A stretch of 64,000 nt of DNA from an uncultured Bacteroidota bacterium (lineage in GTDB: Bacteria > Bacteroidota > Bacteroidia > Chitinophagales > Chitinophagaceae): NCBI GenBank assembly GCA_903837525.1, contig CAILUU010000030.1, forward strand, positions 62,001 to 126,000. The letters are read 5' to 3'. Positions 17,471-25,606 of this stretch are shown here, piece by piece. A program made the translations under genes and the position numbers. The notes below the pieces were generated by a model. It was not told the origin of the DNA. It saw only the letters and a program-made list of their open reading frames with translations, and did no database searches. Within the stretch, counting starts at the first letter, position 1. Every line of letters begins with the position of its first letter.

Positions 17471-18585
17471 TACTTAAAGGGATTACGGTTTATTTCTTTA
17501 TTATTTTCTTCGGTATTAAAACGTTTCAAAATTAATTGTAATGCCAAATTAGCTACTCTATTCTTTATAGATATGTAATTGTAAATTTGCTTGGGAGCTG
17601 CACCTATATTTGCTTTAGCTTCTTTTGCTGTTCTGCCTAATTCTAATGTAGTAAAGCCCTTTTCTATCATTTTTTTTGCGCCCAAAAATAATAAGCCAAA
17701 GTATGTATTATGGGTATGATTAACAGCATAATCTAATCCTATATAATGAGTTTCCATCTGTTTTTCGTAAAAAATATACGTATAAAACCCTACCATTTTA
17801 TCATCTAAATACAATGCATGAAACTCAAATTTATCTTTTAAAATAGTTTTTAAGTTATAAAAATAAGTCGTGTTTATAGTACCTAGTTTAATGGTTTGTT
17901 TATTTACTACATTCCAATAGAGTAAATCTATATTTTTTTGATTAGCTATTATTTCATCAGCATCTAACTCTCTTATAGTTATTGGGCTAAAATGATCTAA
18001 TATTTTTACGGCCCTCTTTCTGTATTTTTTTGTAAGCGCTTTTAGGTAGTCGTCAAAACCTTGCCAGTTATTATTAGTAAACTCCATGGTTACATCGCTG
18101 CTAAAAAAATTGAATTTAAATTTTTTAAGTAAACTTTCTGTAATGGGCGCTATACAATCTTTTAATAAAATACCACAAGGTTTTTTGAGGAAGCTTTTTT
18201 TTATTGCATCTATTGCCTCAAAAATTAAATCATTATTTTTTACGTTCGCAAAATAAAATCCTTGTTGATTAATCCTAAATAAATTTCCACAAATAAGTAA
18301 AGGTAATTTTTTGGGTAGGATAAATTGTACAAATTTACTTTTTAAACAATTTTCTTGTTTAAAATTTATGTGTGTATAATTGAAGTTGAATAGTTGGAAA
18401 TAGGCAATACCAATTAACGTATTGTTCTTGTATGCGTAAACATATCTGTACTGTAAATTATTTAGCTGCGCATGTTCAACTATACCTAAATTTTTTATTA
18501 ATAAATGATGATGTTGCGGAAGAAAAGCATCCCAATCACTATTTAATTCACTTAAAGTGTTTACTATTTTATACGAAATACTCAA
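17470..18585 (-). CDS. FemAB/BioF2-like GNAT acyltransferase
   Basis: The 371-residue protein has no signal peptide and looks like a double-GNAT protein of the FemAB/CelD/BioF2 type. The C-terminal half contains FHALYLDDKMVGFYTYIF, then METHYIGLDYAVNHTHNTYFGLLF and FTTLELGRTAKEAKANIG, which fits the second GNAT domain. The middle has KKYRKRAVKIL, a basic patch common in these proteins. The substrate is unknown; possibilities include peptidoglycan precursors, lipids or small amines. It sits immediately after the aldehyde dehydrogenase gene with no gap and overlaps the TlpA gene by one base, so it is inside the hydroxyproline operon. Confidence 0.7.
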   Translation of the reverse strand: MSISYKIVNTLSELNSDWDAFLPQHHHLLIKNLGIVEHAQLNNLQYRYVYAYKNNTLIGIAYFQLFNFNYTHINFKQENCLKSKFVQFILPKKLPLLICGNLFRINQQGFYFANVKNNDLIFEAIDAIKKSFLKKPCGILLKDCIAPITESLLKKFKFNFFSSDVTMEFTNNNWQGFDDYLKALTKKYRKRAVKILDHFSPITIRELDADEIIANQKNIDLLYWNVVNKQTIKLGTINTTYFYNLKTILKDKFEFHALYLDDKMVGFYTYIFYEKQMETHYIGLDYAVNHTHNTYFGLLFLGAKKMIEKGFTTLELGRTAKEAKANIGAAPKQIYNYISIKNRVANLALQLILKRFNTEENNKEINRNPFK

Positions 18586-20082
18586 TTAGTTTATTGGCGC
18601 TTTTGTTAATTCGTTATTTACAGTTCTCCAAATTTGTAAAGGGTTTTCGCTTTTTAATTCATCTGGCAATAAAGTAGTGTCCCAGTTTTGATAGGCTATT
18701 GGCCTAGCAAATCGTTTAATAGCATCTGCACCTACACTGCCAAACCTGCTATCACTACTTGCAGGAAAAGGGCCTCCATGTTGCATAGCCTCAACTACTT
18801 CTACCCCTGTTGGTACCGTATTTAAAATAATTCTGCCACAACAGTTTTTTATACAATCAATTAAATTTTCATTGTTTTGCAAATCGGTTAATGTAGCCAT
18901 AATGGTAGATGTTAATTGCCCTTCTAAATTTTTGGCAACTTGTAATACTTCCTCTTCATTAATACAACGTACAATGATTGCGTAAGGCCCAAAAACTTCT
19001 TTATGTAAAATTGGGTTTTGTAAAAAAGCCTTTGCAGTAGTACTAGATAAAATAGGGGTGGGGCTTAACTTGTTTTCTAAATTATCGTTTTGGTTTGTAA
19101 ATTCCAATAGGTTTTTTACATCTTGTTGTTGAAGTGCGTTAGTAGCATTTTGTTGGTATGCTGTTTCAATACCTTTATGTAACATTAAACCAACACTAGT
19201 ATTTTTTAATTCGGCCGCTAATGTAGTAGTAAAAGTTATTAAACTGTCACCTTCCATACCAACAAAAATTCCGGGTTTTGTACAAAATTGCCCAACACCT
19301 AATGTAATAGAAGCTGCAAACATTTTTGCAATAGCTTCAGGATCATTATTTAATTTTTCTTGTAATAAAAAAACAGGATTAGTACTGCCCATTTCTGCAA
19401 ATACAGGTATAGGCTCTTTACGTTCGTTAGCCCAATTAACTAATTGTTTACCCCCAATGTACGATCCTGTAAAACCTACCGCTTTTATATTGGGGTGCAT
19501 TACTAATTGTTTGCCAACCTTAAAATCTTTTCCGTAAATGTGTGCAAACATTCCTTTTGGTACACCGCATTTTTGTGCGGCAGAAAAAATTAAATTTGCT
19601 ATAAACGTACTTGTTTTTTCGTGTGCAGGATGGGCTTTAACAAGTACTGGGCAACCAGCAGCAAATGCACTAGCCGTATCACCTCCAGCGGTTGAATAGG
19701 CAAACGGAAAGTTACTTGCACCAAAAACTACAACTGGACCAAGCGGCGTAAGTGTTTTGCGTAAATCTGGTTTTGGAGGAGTGCGTTCGTTATTTGCGGT
19801 ATCAATTTTTACATCTAACCAATTGCCTCGTTCACAGGCATCGGCATAGCTATTTAGTTGAAAAATAGTTCTTGCCTTTTCATTTCTTAATCTTGCCTCA
19901 GGCAAATTAGTTTCGGCACTAGTAATAGTAAATAATTCATCGTTACAATTTTCTAATTCGGTAGCAATTGCCCTTAAAAAATCGGCTCTTTTTGCTAAAG
20001 AATAATTTCTATAAATAGTAAAAGCATCCCATGCTTGTTGTACAGCTTCGTCTATTTCTGCTGTTGTATTATCTGTAAACAT
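18586..20082 (-). CDS. 2,5-dioxovalerate (2-oxoglutarate semialdehyde) dehydrogenase
   Basis: Aldehyde dehydrogenase of 498 residues that should oxidise 2-oxoglutarate semialdehyde to 2-oxoglutarate, the last step of hydroxyproline breakdown. Visible are GASNFPFAYSTAGGDTASA, the FTGSYIGGK cofactor loop, FAEMGSTNP with the general base E230, and GVGQFCTKPG with the catalytic C267. The FCTKPG motif and the glycine-rich PFPASSDSRFGSVG segment are typical of the KGSADH subgroup. It follows the DapA-like deaminase by 11 bp and directly abuts the acyltransferase gene. Confidence 0.9.
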   Translation of the reverse strand: MFTDNTTAEIDEAVQQAWDAFTIYRNYSLAKRADFLRAIATELENCNDELFTITSAETNLPEARLRNEKARTIFQLNSYADACERGNWLDVKIDTANNERTPPKPDLRKTLTPLGPVVVFGASNFPFAYSTAGGDTASAFAAGCPVLVKAHPAHEKTSTFIANLIFSAAQKCGVPKGMFAHIYGKDFKVGKQLVMHPNIKAVGFTGSYIGGKQLVNWANERKEPIPVFAEMGSTNPVFLLQEKLNNDPEAIAKMFAASITLGVGQFCTKPGIFVGMEGDSLITFTTTLAAELKNTSVGLMLHKGIETAYQQNATNALQQQDVKNLLEFTNQNDNLENKLSPTPILSSTTAKAFLQNPILHKEVFGPYAIIVRCINEEEVLQVAKNLEGQLTSTIMATLTDLQNNENLIDCIKNCCGRIILNTVPTGVEVVEAMQHGGPFPASSDSRFGSVGADAIKRFARPIAYQNWDTTLLPDELKSENPLQIWRTVNNELTKAPIN

Positions 20083-20093
20083 AAATTCAAAAT

Positions 20094-20990
20094 TTAAAAA
20101 TTCGGCTTAGTAGCAATTCCATCATTAATTATTTTTATTACATCTTCTCGTTCCTTCCCTTCTAGTATTAATCTTGGTGGCCGTACAATTTCGCTACCTA
20201 ATCCAACAAGGCTCTCAGCTAATTTTATATACTGCACTAATTTTGGATGAATATCTAACTCCAACAACGGCATAAACCATCTGTAAATTTTTGTAGCTGC
20301 TTCAATATCCCCTTGTTTTACTAAATTATAAATTGCTACAGTTTCTGCAGGAAAAGCACATACCAAACCTGCCACCCAACCATCTGCACCCAAGCAAAGT
20401 TCTTCCATGGCTAACGTATCTACTCCGCATAAAAGTTTAAATCTATCGCCAAACTTATTTTTCATTCTGGTAACGTTTGTAACATCTCTAGTGCTTTCTT
20501 TTACAGCTTGTATATTGCTACAATCCATCATCTCTTCAAACATTGGTATGGTTACTTCAATTTTGTAATCAACAGGGTTGTTATAAATCATTATGGGTAA
20601 ATCTGTACTATTGGCTACTGTTTTAAAATAGGTTACCGTTTCTCTATGATCGCTTTTGTAACGCATGGGAGGTAATATCATTATGCCTTTTGCACCCCAG
20701 GCTTTTGCATAGGCGGCTTGTTGTAAAGCCTCTTTAGTACTGCCTTCTGCAATGTTTAAAAGTACAGGTACTTTATTTGCACATTTTTCTACTGCAAATT
20801 TTACGAGAATTTCTTTTTCAGTAATACTTAATACACTTGCCTCTCCCAACGTTCCGCCTAATACAAAACCATTTACTCCTGCGGTTAATTGTGCTTGTAA
20901 ATTTTTTTCAAAAAGGGGTAAGTCTAATTCGTCGTTACTGTTAAATTTTGTTGTAAGTGCGGGAAATACGCCTTGCCAATTTATGCCCAT
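20094..20990 (-). CDS. DapA-family lyase, probable 1-pyrroline-4-hydroxy-2-carboxylate deaminase
   Basis: Class I aldolase-fold enzyme of the dihydrodipicolinate synthase superfamily, 298 residues. The Schiff-base lysine is K164 in IQAVKESTRD, the catalytic Tyr is Y136 in PIMIYNNPVDY, and the GGTLGEASVL loop replaces the GTTGE of true DapA. DapA-family proteins next to hydroxyproline epimerases convert 1-pyrroline-4-hydroxy-2-carboxylate to 2-oxoglutarate semialdehyde. That role is inferred from the neighbouring dehydrogenase and epimerase. It is the first gene of a four-gene minus-strand operon. Confidence 0.86.
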   Translation of the reverse strand: MGINWQGVFPALTTKFNSNDELDLPLFEKNLQAQLTAGVNGFVLGGTLGEASVLSITEKEILVKFAVEKCANKVPVLLNIAEGSTKEALQQAAYAKAWGAKGIMILPPMRYKSDHRETVTYFKTVANSTDLPIMIYNNPVDYKIEVTIPMFEEMMDCSNIQAVKESTRDVTNVTRMKNKFGDRFKLLCGVDTLAMEELCLGADGWVAGLVCAFPAETVAIYNLVKQGDIEAATKIYRWFMPLLELDIHPKLVQYIKLAESLVGLGSEIVRPPRLILEGKEREDVIKIINDGIATKPNF

Positions 20991-21404
20991 ATAAAATTAA
21001 TTAGAGAAGCAATTTACTTAAAAAAAAATTACTTAATCTTATTAATCTAAAGACTTCGTTAATTGTTTTTTACAAGTTGGAGGTACATCCATTTATCTCA
21101 ATTGTAATAAAGCAACAAAACCATCAGCACTTTTATATATGCTTTTAAGGATAATGAGTTAATATAGTAAAGAGGAAAGCTAAACGGTTAGTAAATAAAA
21201 ATGAATAATTATGTTAAAATAGGCAGTAGTGTATTTTATGTTATATATTTTTTAAAATTCTAATTATAAAATTATATTTCTGTAAATGTATTTGTTTATA
21301 CAAAATGCATAAACAGTATTTTTTGAATGATGAGTGGTAGCATGAGAAGAAAAATGAAAAAATTGTTAAGTGTTAACGGTCAGTTTATTATCTTTATAAC
21401 GTTT
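20991..21404 (+). other. 414-bp gene-free stretch upstream of rimO
   Basis: Very AT-rich spacer between the divergent DapA-like gene and rimO. It presumably holds both promoters. I see no clear TAnnTTTG box at a good distance, no strong hairpin and no convincing small gene; the open frame extending rimO upstream from 21327 lacks family support. TTATCTTTATAAC just before the rimO ATG (21389-21401) is the closest match to a -7 box. Confidence 0.4.
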
Positions 21405-22712
21405 ATGAAGACAAAAACATTACAAAAAGACAAGGTAAATATTATTACACTGGGCTGTAGTAAAAATATGGTAGATAGTGAAATATTTAGTGGGCAACTT
21501 ATTGCCAATGAAATAGATGTAGTACATGAAAGTACGAAAAAAGACCACAATATAGTGGTAATTAATACCTGTGGGTTTATTGAAAAAGCAAAGGAAGAAA
21601 GCATAAATACTATTTTGCAACAAGTAGAATTAAAAAAACGTGGAAAGTTAGATAAAGTCTATGTAACCGGTTGCCTAAGTGAACGGTATAAAAATAATTT
21701 AGAAGAAGAAATACCAGAAGTTGATGCATTTTTTGGTACCATGGAATTACAGGGTATGCTAAAACAATTTAATGCAGATTATAAAAATGATTTAATTGGC
21801 GAACGTCTTTTGTATACACCACAACATTACGCCTACATGAAAATTAGTGAAGGTTGTAACCGTACTTGTTCGTTTTGCGCTATACCTTTAATGAGAGGTC
21901 AGCATGTAAGCCGTACTATAGAAAGTTTGGTAGATGAGGCAAAAAAATTAGTAGATAGAGGTGTAAAAGAAGTAATGCTAATTGCACAAGAGCTTACCTA
22001 TTATGGATTAGATATTTATAAAAGAAGAGAACTACCAAAATTATTACACGCCCTTGCCGATGTAAAAGGATTGGAATGGATACGTTTACATTATGCTTAC
22101 CCAAGCAAATTTCCGATGGATATTATAGATGCAATAAAAGACAGAGCTAATATTTGCAACTATATAGATATGCCCTTGCAGCATGCAGCAAATAATATGC
22201 TTAAAGCAATGAAAAGGCAAATTACCAGAGAGGAAATGGAGGATTTAATAGGTGCTATTCGTTATAAAATACCAAATATTTGTTTGCGTACCACATTAAT
22301 TGCAGGCTTCCCCGGCGAAATACAGGATGATGTAGAAGAACTAAAACAATTTTTACAAAAAATGCGTTTTGACCGCGTTGGTACATTTACCTACAGCCAC
22401 GAAGAAGGTACAAGTGCCCATGATTTAATTGATGATGTACCTGCAGATGTTAAAGAGCAAAGAGCACAAGAAATTATGGAGGTACAGCAAGAAATTAGCT
22501 TAGAAAAAAATCAAGAAAAAGTAGGCAAAACATTTAAAGTGTTGATAGATAAAAAAGAGGCCGGACGATACTTAGCCCGAACAGAGTTTGATAGTGTAGA
22601 GGTAGATAATGAAGTGGTGATTAACACCAACAAAAAATTAATAATTGGCGATTTTGTACAAGTAAAAATTACTAAGGCCTACGATTACGATATTGAAGGA
22701 GAAGTAGTTTAA
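21405..22712 (+). CDS. rimO: ribosomal protein S12 methylthiotransferase RimO
   Basis: Radical SAM enzyme that methylthiolates a conserved aspartate of ribosomal protein S12. From ATG 21405 (MKTKTLQKDKVNIITLGCSK) it has 435 residues, the family size. The N-terminal UPF0004 domain has three cluster cysteines at C18, C56 and C90, and the radical SAM cluster CNRTCSFC is at C151, C155 and C158. A C-terminal TRAM domain is present (about 370-435: FKVLIDKKEAGRYLARTEFD). The open frame extends 26 codons upstream, but homologues start at this methionine. bshC follows 44 bp downstream on the same strand. Confidence 0.95.
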   Translation: MKTKTLQKDKVNIITLGCSKNMVDSEIFSGQLIANEIDVVHESTKKDHNIVVINTCGFIEKAKEESINTILQQVELKKRGKLDKVYVTGCLSERYKNNLEEEIPEVDAFFGTMELQGMLKQFNADYKNDLIGERLLYTPQHYAYMKISEGCNRTCSFCAIPLMRGQHVSRTIESLVDEAKKLVDRGVKEVMLIAQELTYYGLDIYKRRELPKLLHALADVKGLEWIRLHYAYPSKFPMDIIDAIKDRANICNYIDMPLQHAANNMLKAMKRQITREEMEDLIGAIRYKIPNICLRTTLIAGFPGEIQDDVEELKQFLQKMRFDRVGTFTYSHEEGTSAHDLIDDVPADVKEQRAQEIMEVQQEISLEKNQEKVGKTFKVLIDKKEAGRYLARTEFDSVEVDNEVVINTNKKLIIGDFVQVKITKAYDYDIEGEVV

Positions 22713-22756
22713 AAAATATTATCCTAATAAATAACCTGTTTTACTATATTTATAAA

Positions 22757-24355
22757 ATGAATGCTACAGCAGAGTACATACCTTACGCCAGCACAAATTC
22801 TTTTTCTAAAATTGTTGAAGATTATATTGAAGACATTAGTTTATTAAAACCTTTTTTTAAGCATGATGTATCGTTACAAGGCATAAAAAATGCTATTAAA
22901 GAAAGAAAACAATATTCTACCAACAGAAAATTATTAGTTGATGTTTTGCAAAAACAATATGCATCAAGTACACTAACACCAAAACAAAAATATAATATAG
23001 AGCAGTTAGCAAATGATAATTGCTTTACAATTACTACAGCACATCAACCCAACCTATTTACAGGGCAATTATATTTTATTTATAAAATTTTGCATGCTAT
23101 AAAATTAGCAGCGTATTTAAAAACAGCATTGCCAGAAAATAACTATGTACCTATTTATTATATGGGTAGCGAAGATGCTGATTTAGAAGAGCTAAATCAT
23201 GTTTATATAAAAGGTGAAAAGTACGAATGGAAAACGAACCAAACTGGTGCAGTAGGTAGAATGAAAGTGGATAATGGGTTGATTGCTTTGATTGATTTAA
23301 TTGCAGGACAAATTTTAGTAGAACCATTTGGAAACGAAATTATTACTGCCTTAAAAAATTGTTACCAACTTAATAATAGCATTGAGCAAGCAACTTTTTT
23401 ATTAGTTAATGAGTTATTTGCAAAATATGGATTATTAGTAGTATTGCCCGATAATGCTGATTTAAAAAGAAGCTTTATACCAATTGTTGAAAAGGAATTA
23501 GTTGAAGGGTTTTCTCATAAAAAAGTTTTAGAAACGGTAAAAAATTTCCCGGCCAAGTATAAAGTACAGGCTAGCGGTAGAGAAACTAATTTGTTTTATT
23601 TAAAAGAGGATAAGAGAGATAGGATAGAGAAGGTGAGTGGTGATTGGTCAGTGGTGAATATAGGTGTAAGGTTTACTAATGCTGAAATTTTAGCAGAGTT
23701 AAATAATTATCCTGAACGTTTTAGTACTAATGTAATTTTACGCCCAGTTTTCCAAGAGATGATATTACCCAATATTGCTTTTATAGGTGGTGGTGGCGAA
23801 ATTGCTTATTGGCTGGAGTTAAAAAAAGTATTTGAAGCAGTTAATGTTCCTTATCCCATGTTGGTTTTGCGTAATTCTTTTTTATTGGCGGGTGTTGATA
23901 GTACTGAATTAATAAGTAAATTAAACTTTTCTACTCAAAATCTTTTTCTACCTCAACAAACATTAATTAATAATACGGTTAAAAATGAAACAGCTTTGCA
24001 ATTAAGTTTAAAAACAGAAATTGACGAGTTGGGTACGCTTTACCAAAAAATAAAAATTATTTCTTCAGCAATTGATGTTAGCTTAACCAAACATACCGAT
24101 GCCTTGCATAAAAATGCAACCAATAAATTAATAACCTTGCAAAAGAAAATGCTAAGGGCCGAAAAGAAAAAATTTGATGCACAAATACGGCAAATACAAA
24201 AACTTAAAAATCAGCTTTTTCCTACCAATAATTTACAAGAACGAGTAGAAAACTTTTTACCTTATTATGCAAAATGGGGAGGTGCTATTGTAGACGAATT
24301 ATATACATCTTCATTGGCTTTAGAGCAAAAATTTTCTATACTTTTAGTGAACTAG
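22757..24355 (+). CDS. bshC: putative cysteine ligase BshC (bacillithiol biosynthesis)
   Basis: BshC is the proposed enzyme for the last step of bacillithiol synthesis, adding cysteine to glucosaminyl-malate. The 532 residues match the family: the early TTAHQPNLFTGQLYFIYKIL motif, PIYYMGSEDADLEELNHV, LRPVFQEMILPNIAFIGGGGEIAYWLELK, and a coiled-coil-rich C terminus (about 420-500, LQKKMLRAEKKKFDAQI). bshA and bshB are not in the window. The segment EKVSGDWSVVN is encoded by a DNA repeat also present in kmo. Function is by family only. Confidence 0.92.
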   Translation: MNATAEYIPYASTNSFSKIVEDYIEDISLLKPFFKHDVSLQGIKNAIKERKQYSTNRKLLVDVLQKQYASSTLTPKQKYNIEQLANDNCFTITTAHQPNLFTGQLYFIYKILHAIKLAAYLKTALPENNYVPIYYMGSEDADLEELNHVYIKGEKYEWKTNQTGAVGRMKVDNGLIALIDLIAGQILVEPFGNEIITALKNCYQLNNSIEQATFLLVNELFAKYGLLVVLPDNADLKRSFIPIVEKELVEGFSHKKVLETVKNFPAKYKVQASGRETNLFYLKEDKRDRIEKVSGDWSVVNIGVRFTNAEILAELNNYPERFSTNVILRPVFQEMILPNIAFIGGGGEIAYWLELKKVFEAVNVPYPMLVLRNSFLLAGVDSTELISKLNFSTQNLFLPQQTLINNTVKNETALQLSLKTEIDELGTLYQKIKIISSAIDVSLTKHTDALHKNATNKLITLQKKMLRAEKKKFDAQIRQIQKLKNQLFPTNNLQERVENFLPYYAKWGGAIVDELYTSSLALEQKFSILLVN

Positions 24356-24482
24356 CCGTATTGGGGTTGTTAAAAAAAACACAAATATATTTATGTGTAT
24401 TAAATTAATTTTTACCACAATATTATTCAATACATTTGTTCTAAGATTGCTTGTCAGCTTATCTGCCGATAGGTAGATTTAT

Positions 24483-24540
24483 CAGCCTTTGTTCAATTTT
24501 ATCCCCAAAGATTTATAAGGATTTTTTTGACCAAAGGCTG
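24483..24540. repeat. inverted repeat CAGCCTTTG / CAAAGGCTG
   Basis: Perfect 9-bp arms at 24483-24491 and 24532-24540 with a 40-nt AT-rich spacer, next to a second small stem. No T-run follows directly. It could be a transcript stem-loop after bshC or part of an interspersed repeat. Confidence 0.5.
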
Positions 24541-24572
24541 AGCCAATTTAGCTGGTTAGTGTTTTCAACTTT

Positions 24573-24701
24573 TTAGCTAAACTCTAAATTTAAAATACCT
24601 ATGGATGCTTAAGGTGTTTTTAAAACTGCACCAGTTTTAGCCATAACAATTATCATTACCAACGTACCAATTAATAAAAAGGGAAAGGTGATTTTTTTCA
24701 T
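24573..24701 (-). pseudogene. relic of a small membrane-protein gene with in-frame stop
   Basis: An ATG at 24701 opens a 30-residue frame (MKKITFPFLLIGTLVMI continuing to LKTP) with a hydrophobic helix, ended by TAA at 24609-24611. Past that stop the same frame reads ASIGILNLEFS and then hits another TAA at 24573. From memory, Bacteroidota have a family of about 150-residue membrane proteins whose N terminus has this helix followed by LKTPxxPxGILNLEFA, so the frame appears to be a truncated member broken by stops. The match was made from memory, not by search. Alternatively the 30-residue frame is a genuine small membrane protein. Confidence 0.45.
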
Positions 24702-24837
24702 AAGATGAAGGTAAAATATTATTTACCTATTCCTCATACACTACTATAATTTTTATGGTTGCATTTAATAAGCTGAAAATGTAGCTTGCAAACGTATAAA
24801 AAAATGTGACTTAGAAAAATTGATCAACTAGACTTTT

Positions 24838-25596
24838 TTACAACGTTATATATCGTTGTGCTACATAATCCCAATTAACTACTTGCCACCAACTGTCAAT
24901 ATAATCGGCTCGTTTATTTTGGTATTTTAAGTAGTAGGCATGCTCCCAAACATCTAATGCTAATAATGGAAAGCCTTTTATTTCAGCTAGGTCCATCAAA
25001 GGGTTATCTTGATTAGGAGTACTGCCAATTTTTAAGTTTTTGTCTTTGTCTAAATACAACCAAGCCCAACCGCTGCCAAACCTATTTTTACCAGCATCTG
25101 CAAATTGTTTTTTAAAATCGGCAAAGGAGATAAATGTTTTTTCAATGCTTTCTAACAATTTACCTGTGGGTTTATTGTCGCTTTGTTTTGGTCGCATACA
25201 TTGCCAAAACATTTCGTGGTTGTAATGGCCGCCAGTATTATTTCTCAGTTTAGCAGAGTATTTGCTAATAGATGATAAAATATCTTCTACATTTTTTTTA
25301 GGGTCAGCATTTTCAGCAACAATTGCATCGTTCATATTTTTTGTATAGGATGCTGCATGTTTGGTATAATGAATTTCCATGGTTAGGGCATCTAAAACAT
25401 TTTCTAATCCATCGTATTTATAGGGTAGGGGTTTTTGTGTAAAGCCAGTAGCGAAAATATTTATTATACTTTTTTTATATACGTTGCATGAGGCTAAAAA
25501 TTCGGCTGAAAAACTTAAGCCTATCCCTAAAGCCACACTGCTTTTTACAGTAGTGCTAATAAAATTACGCCTACTCTTTTTTTTATATTGTTGCAT
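24838..25596 (-). CDS. exported Fe/Mn superoxide dismutase with Tat-like lipoprotein signal
   Basis: Superoxide dismutase of 252 residues with an unusual leader. The start MQQYKKKSRRNFIS carries a twin-arginine-like motif, followed by a hydrophobic stretch and a lipobox-like FLASC, which suggests Tat export and lipid anchoring outside the cytoplasm. The SOD domain (about 55-250) has all four metal ligands: His in MEIHYTKHAASY, His in GHYNHEMFW, and Asp/His in LDVWEHAYYLKY. GSGWAWLYLDKD is also typical. It is 10 bp downstream of the LptF/G permease gene and probably cotranscribed. Fe versus Mn use cannot be settled by eye. Confidence 0.9.
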   Translation of the reverse strand: MQQYKKKSRRNFISTTVKSSVALGIGLSFSAEFLASCNVYKKSIINIFATGFTQKPLPYKYDGLENVLDALTMEIHYTKHAASYTKNMNDAIVAENADPKKNVEDILSSISKYSAKLRNNTGGHYNHEMFWQCMRPKQSDNKPTGKLLESIEKTFISFADFKKQFADAGKNRFGSGWAWLYLDKDKNLKIGSTPNQDNPLMDLAEIKGFPLLALDVWEHAYYLKYQNKRADYIDSWWQVVNWDYVAQRYITL

Positions 25597-25606
25597 GCTA
25601 TTTTTA

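Larger units (their letters stand above)
24356..24837. other. 482-bp gene-poor stretch with a gene relic and inverted repeats
   Basis: No intact gene of convincing size is present. The stretch holds a small broken membrane-protein gene on the minus strand (24573-24701), a 9-bp perfect inverted repeat (24483-24540) and a short stem ATCTGCC-GATA-GGTAGAT near 24463-24480. It looks like decaying intergenic DNA between the bshC end and the superoxide dismutase end. Confidence 0.55.
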
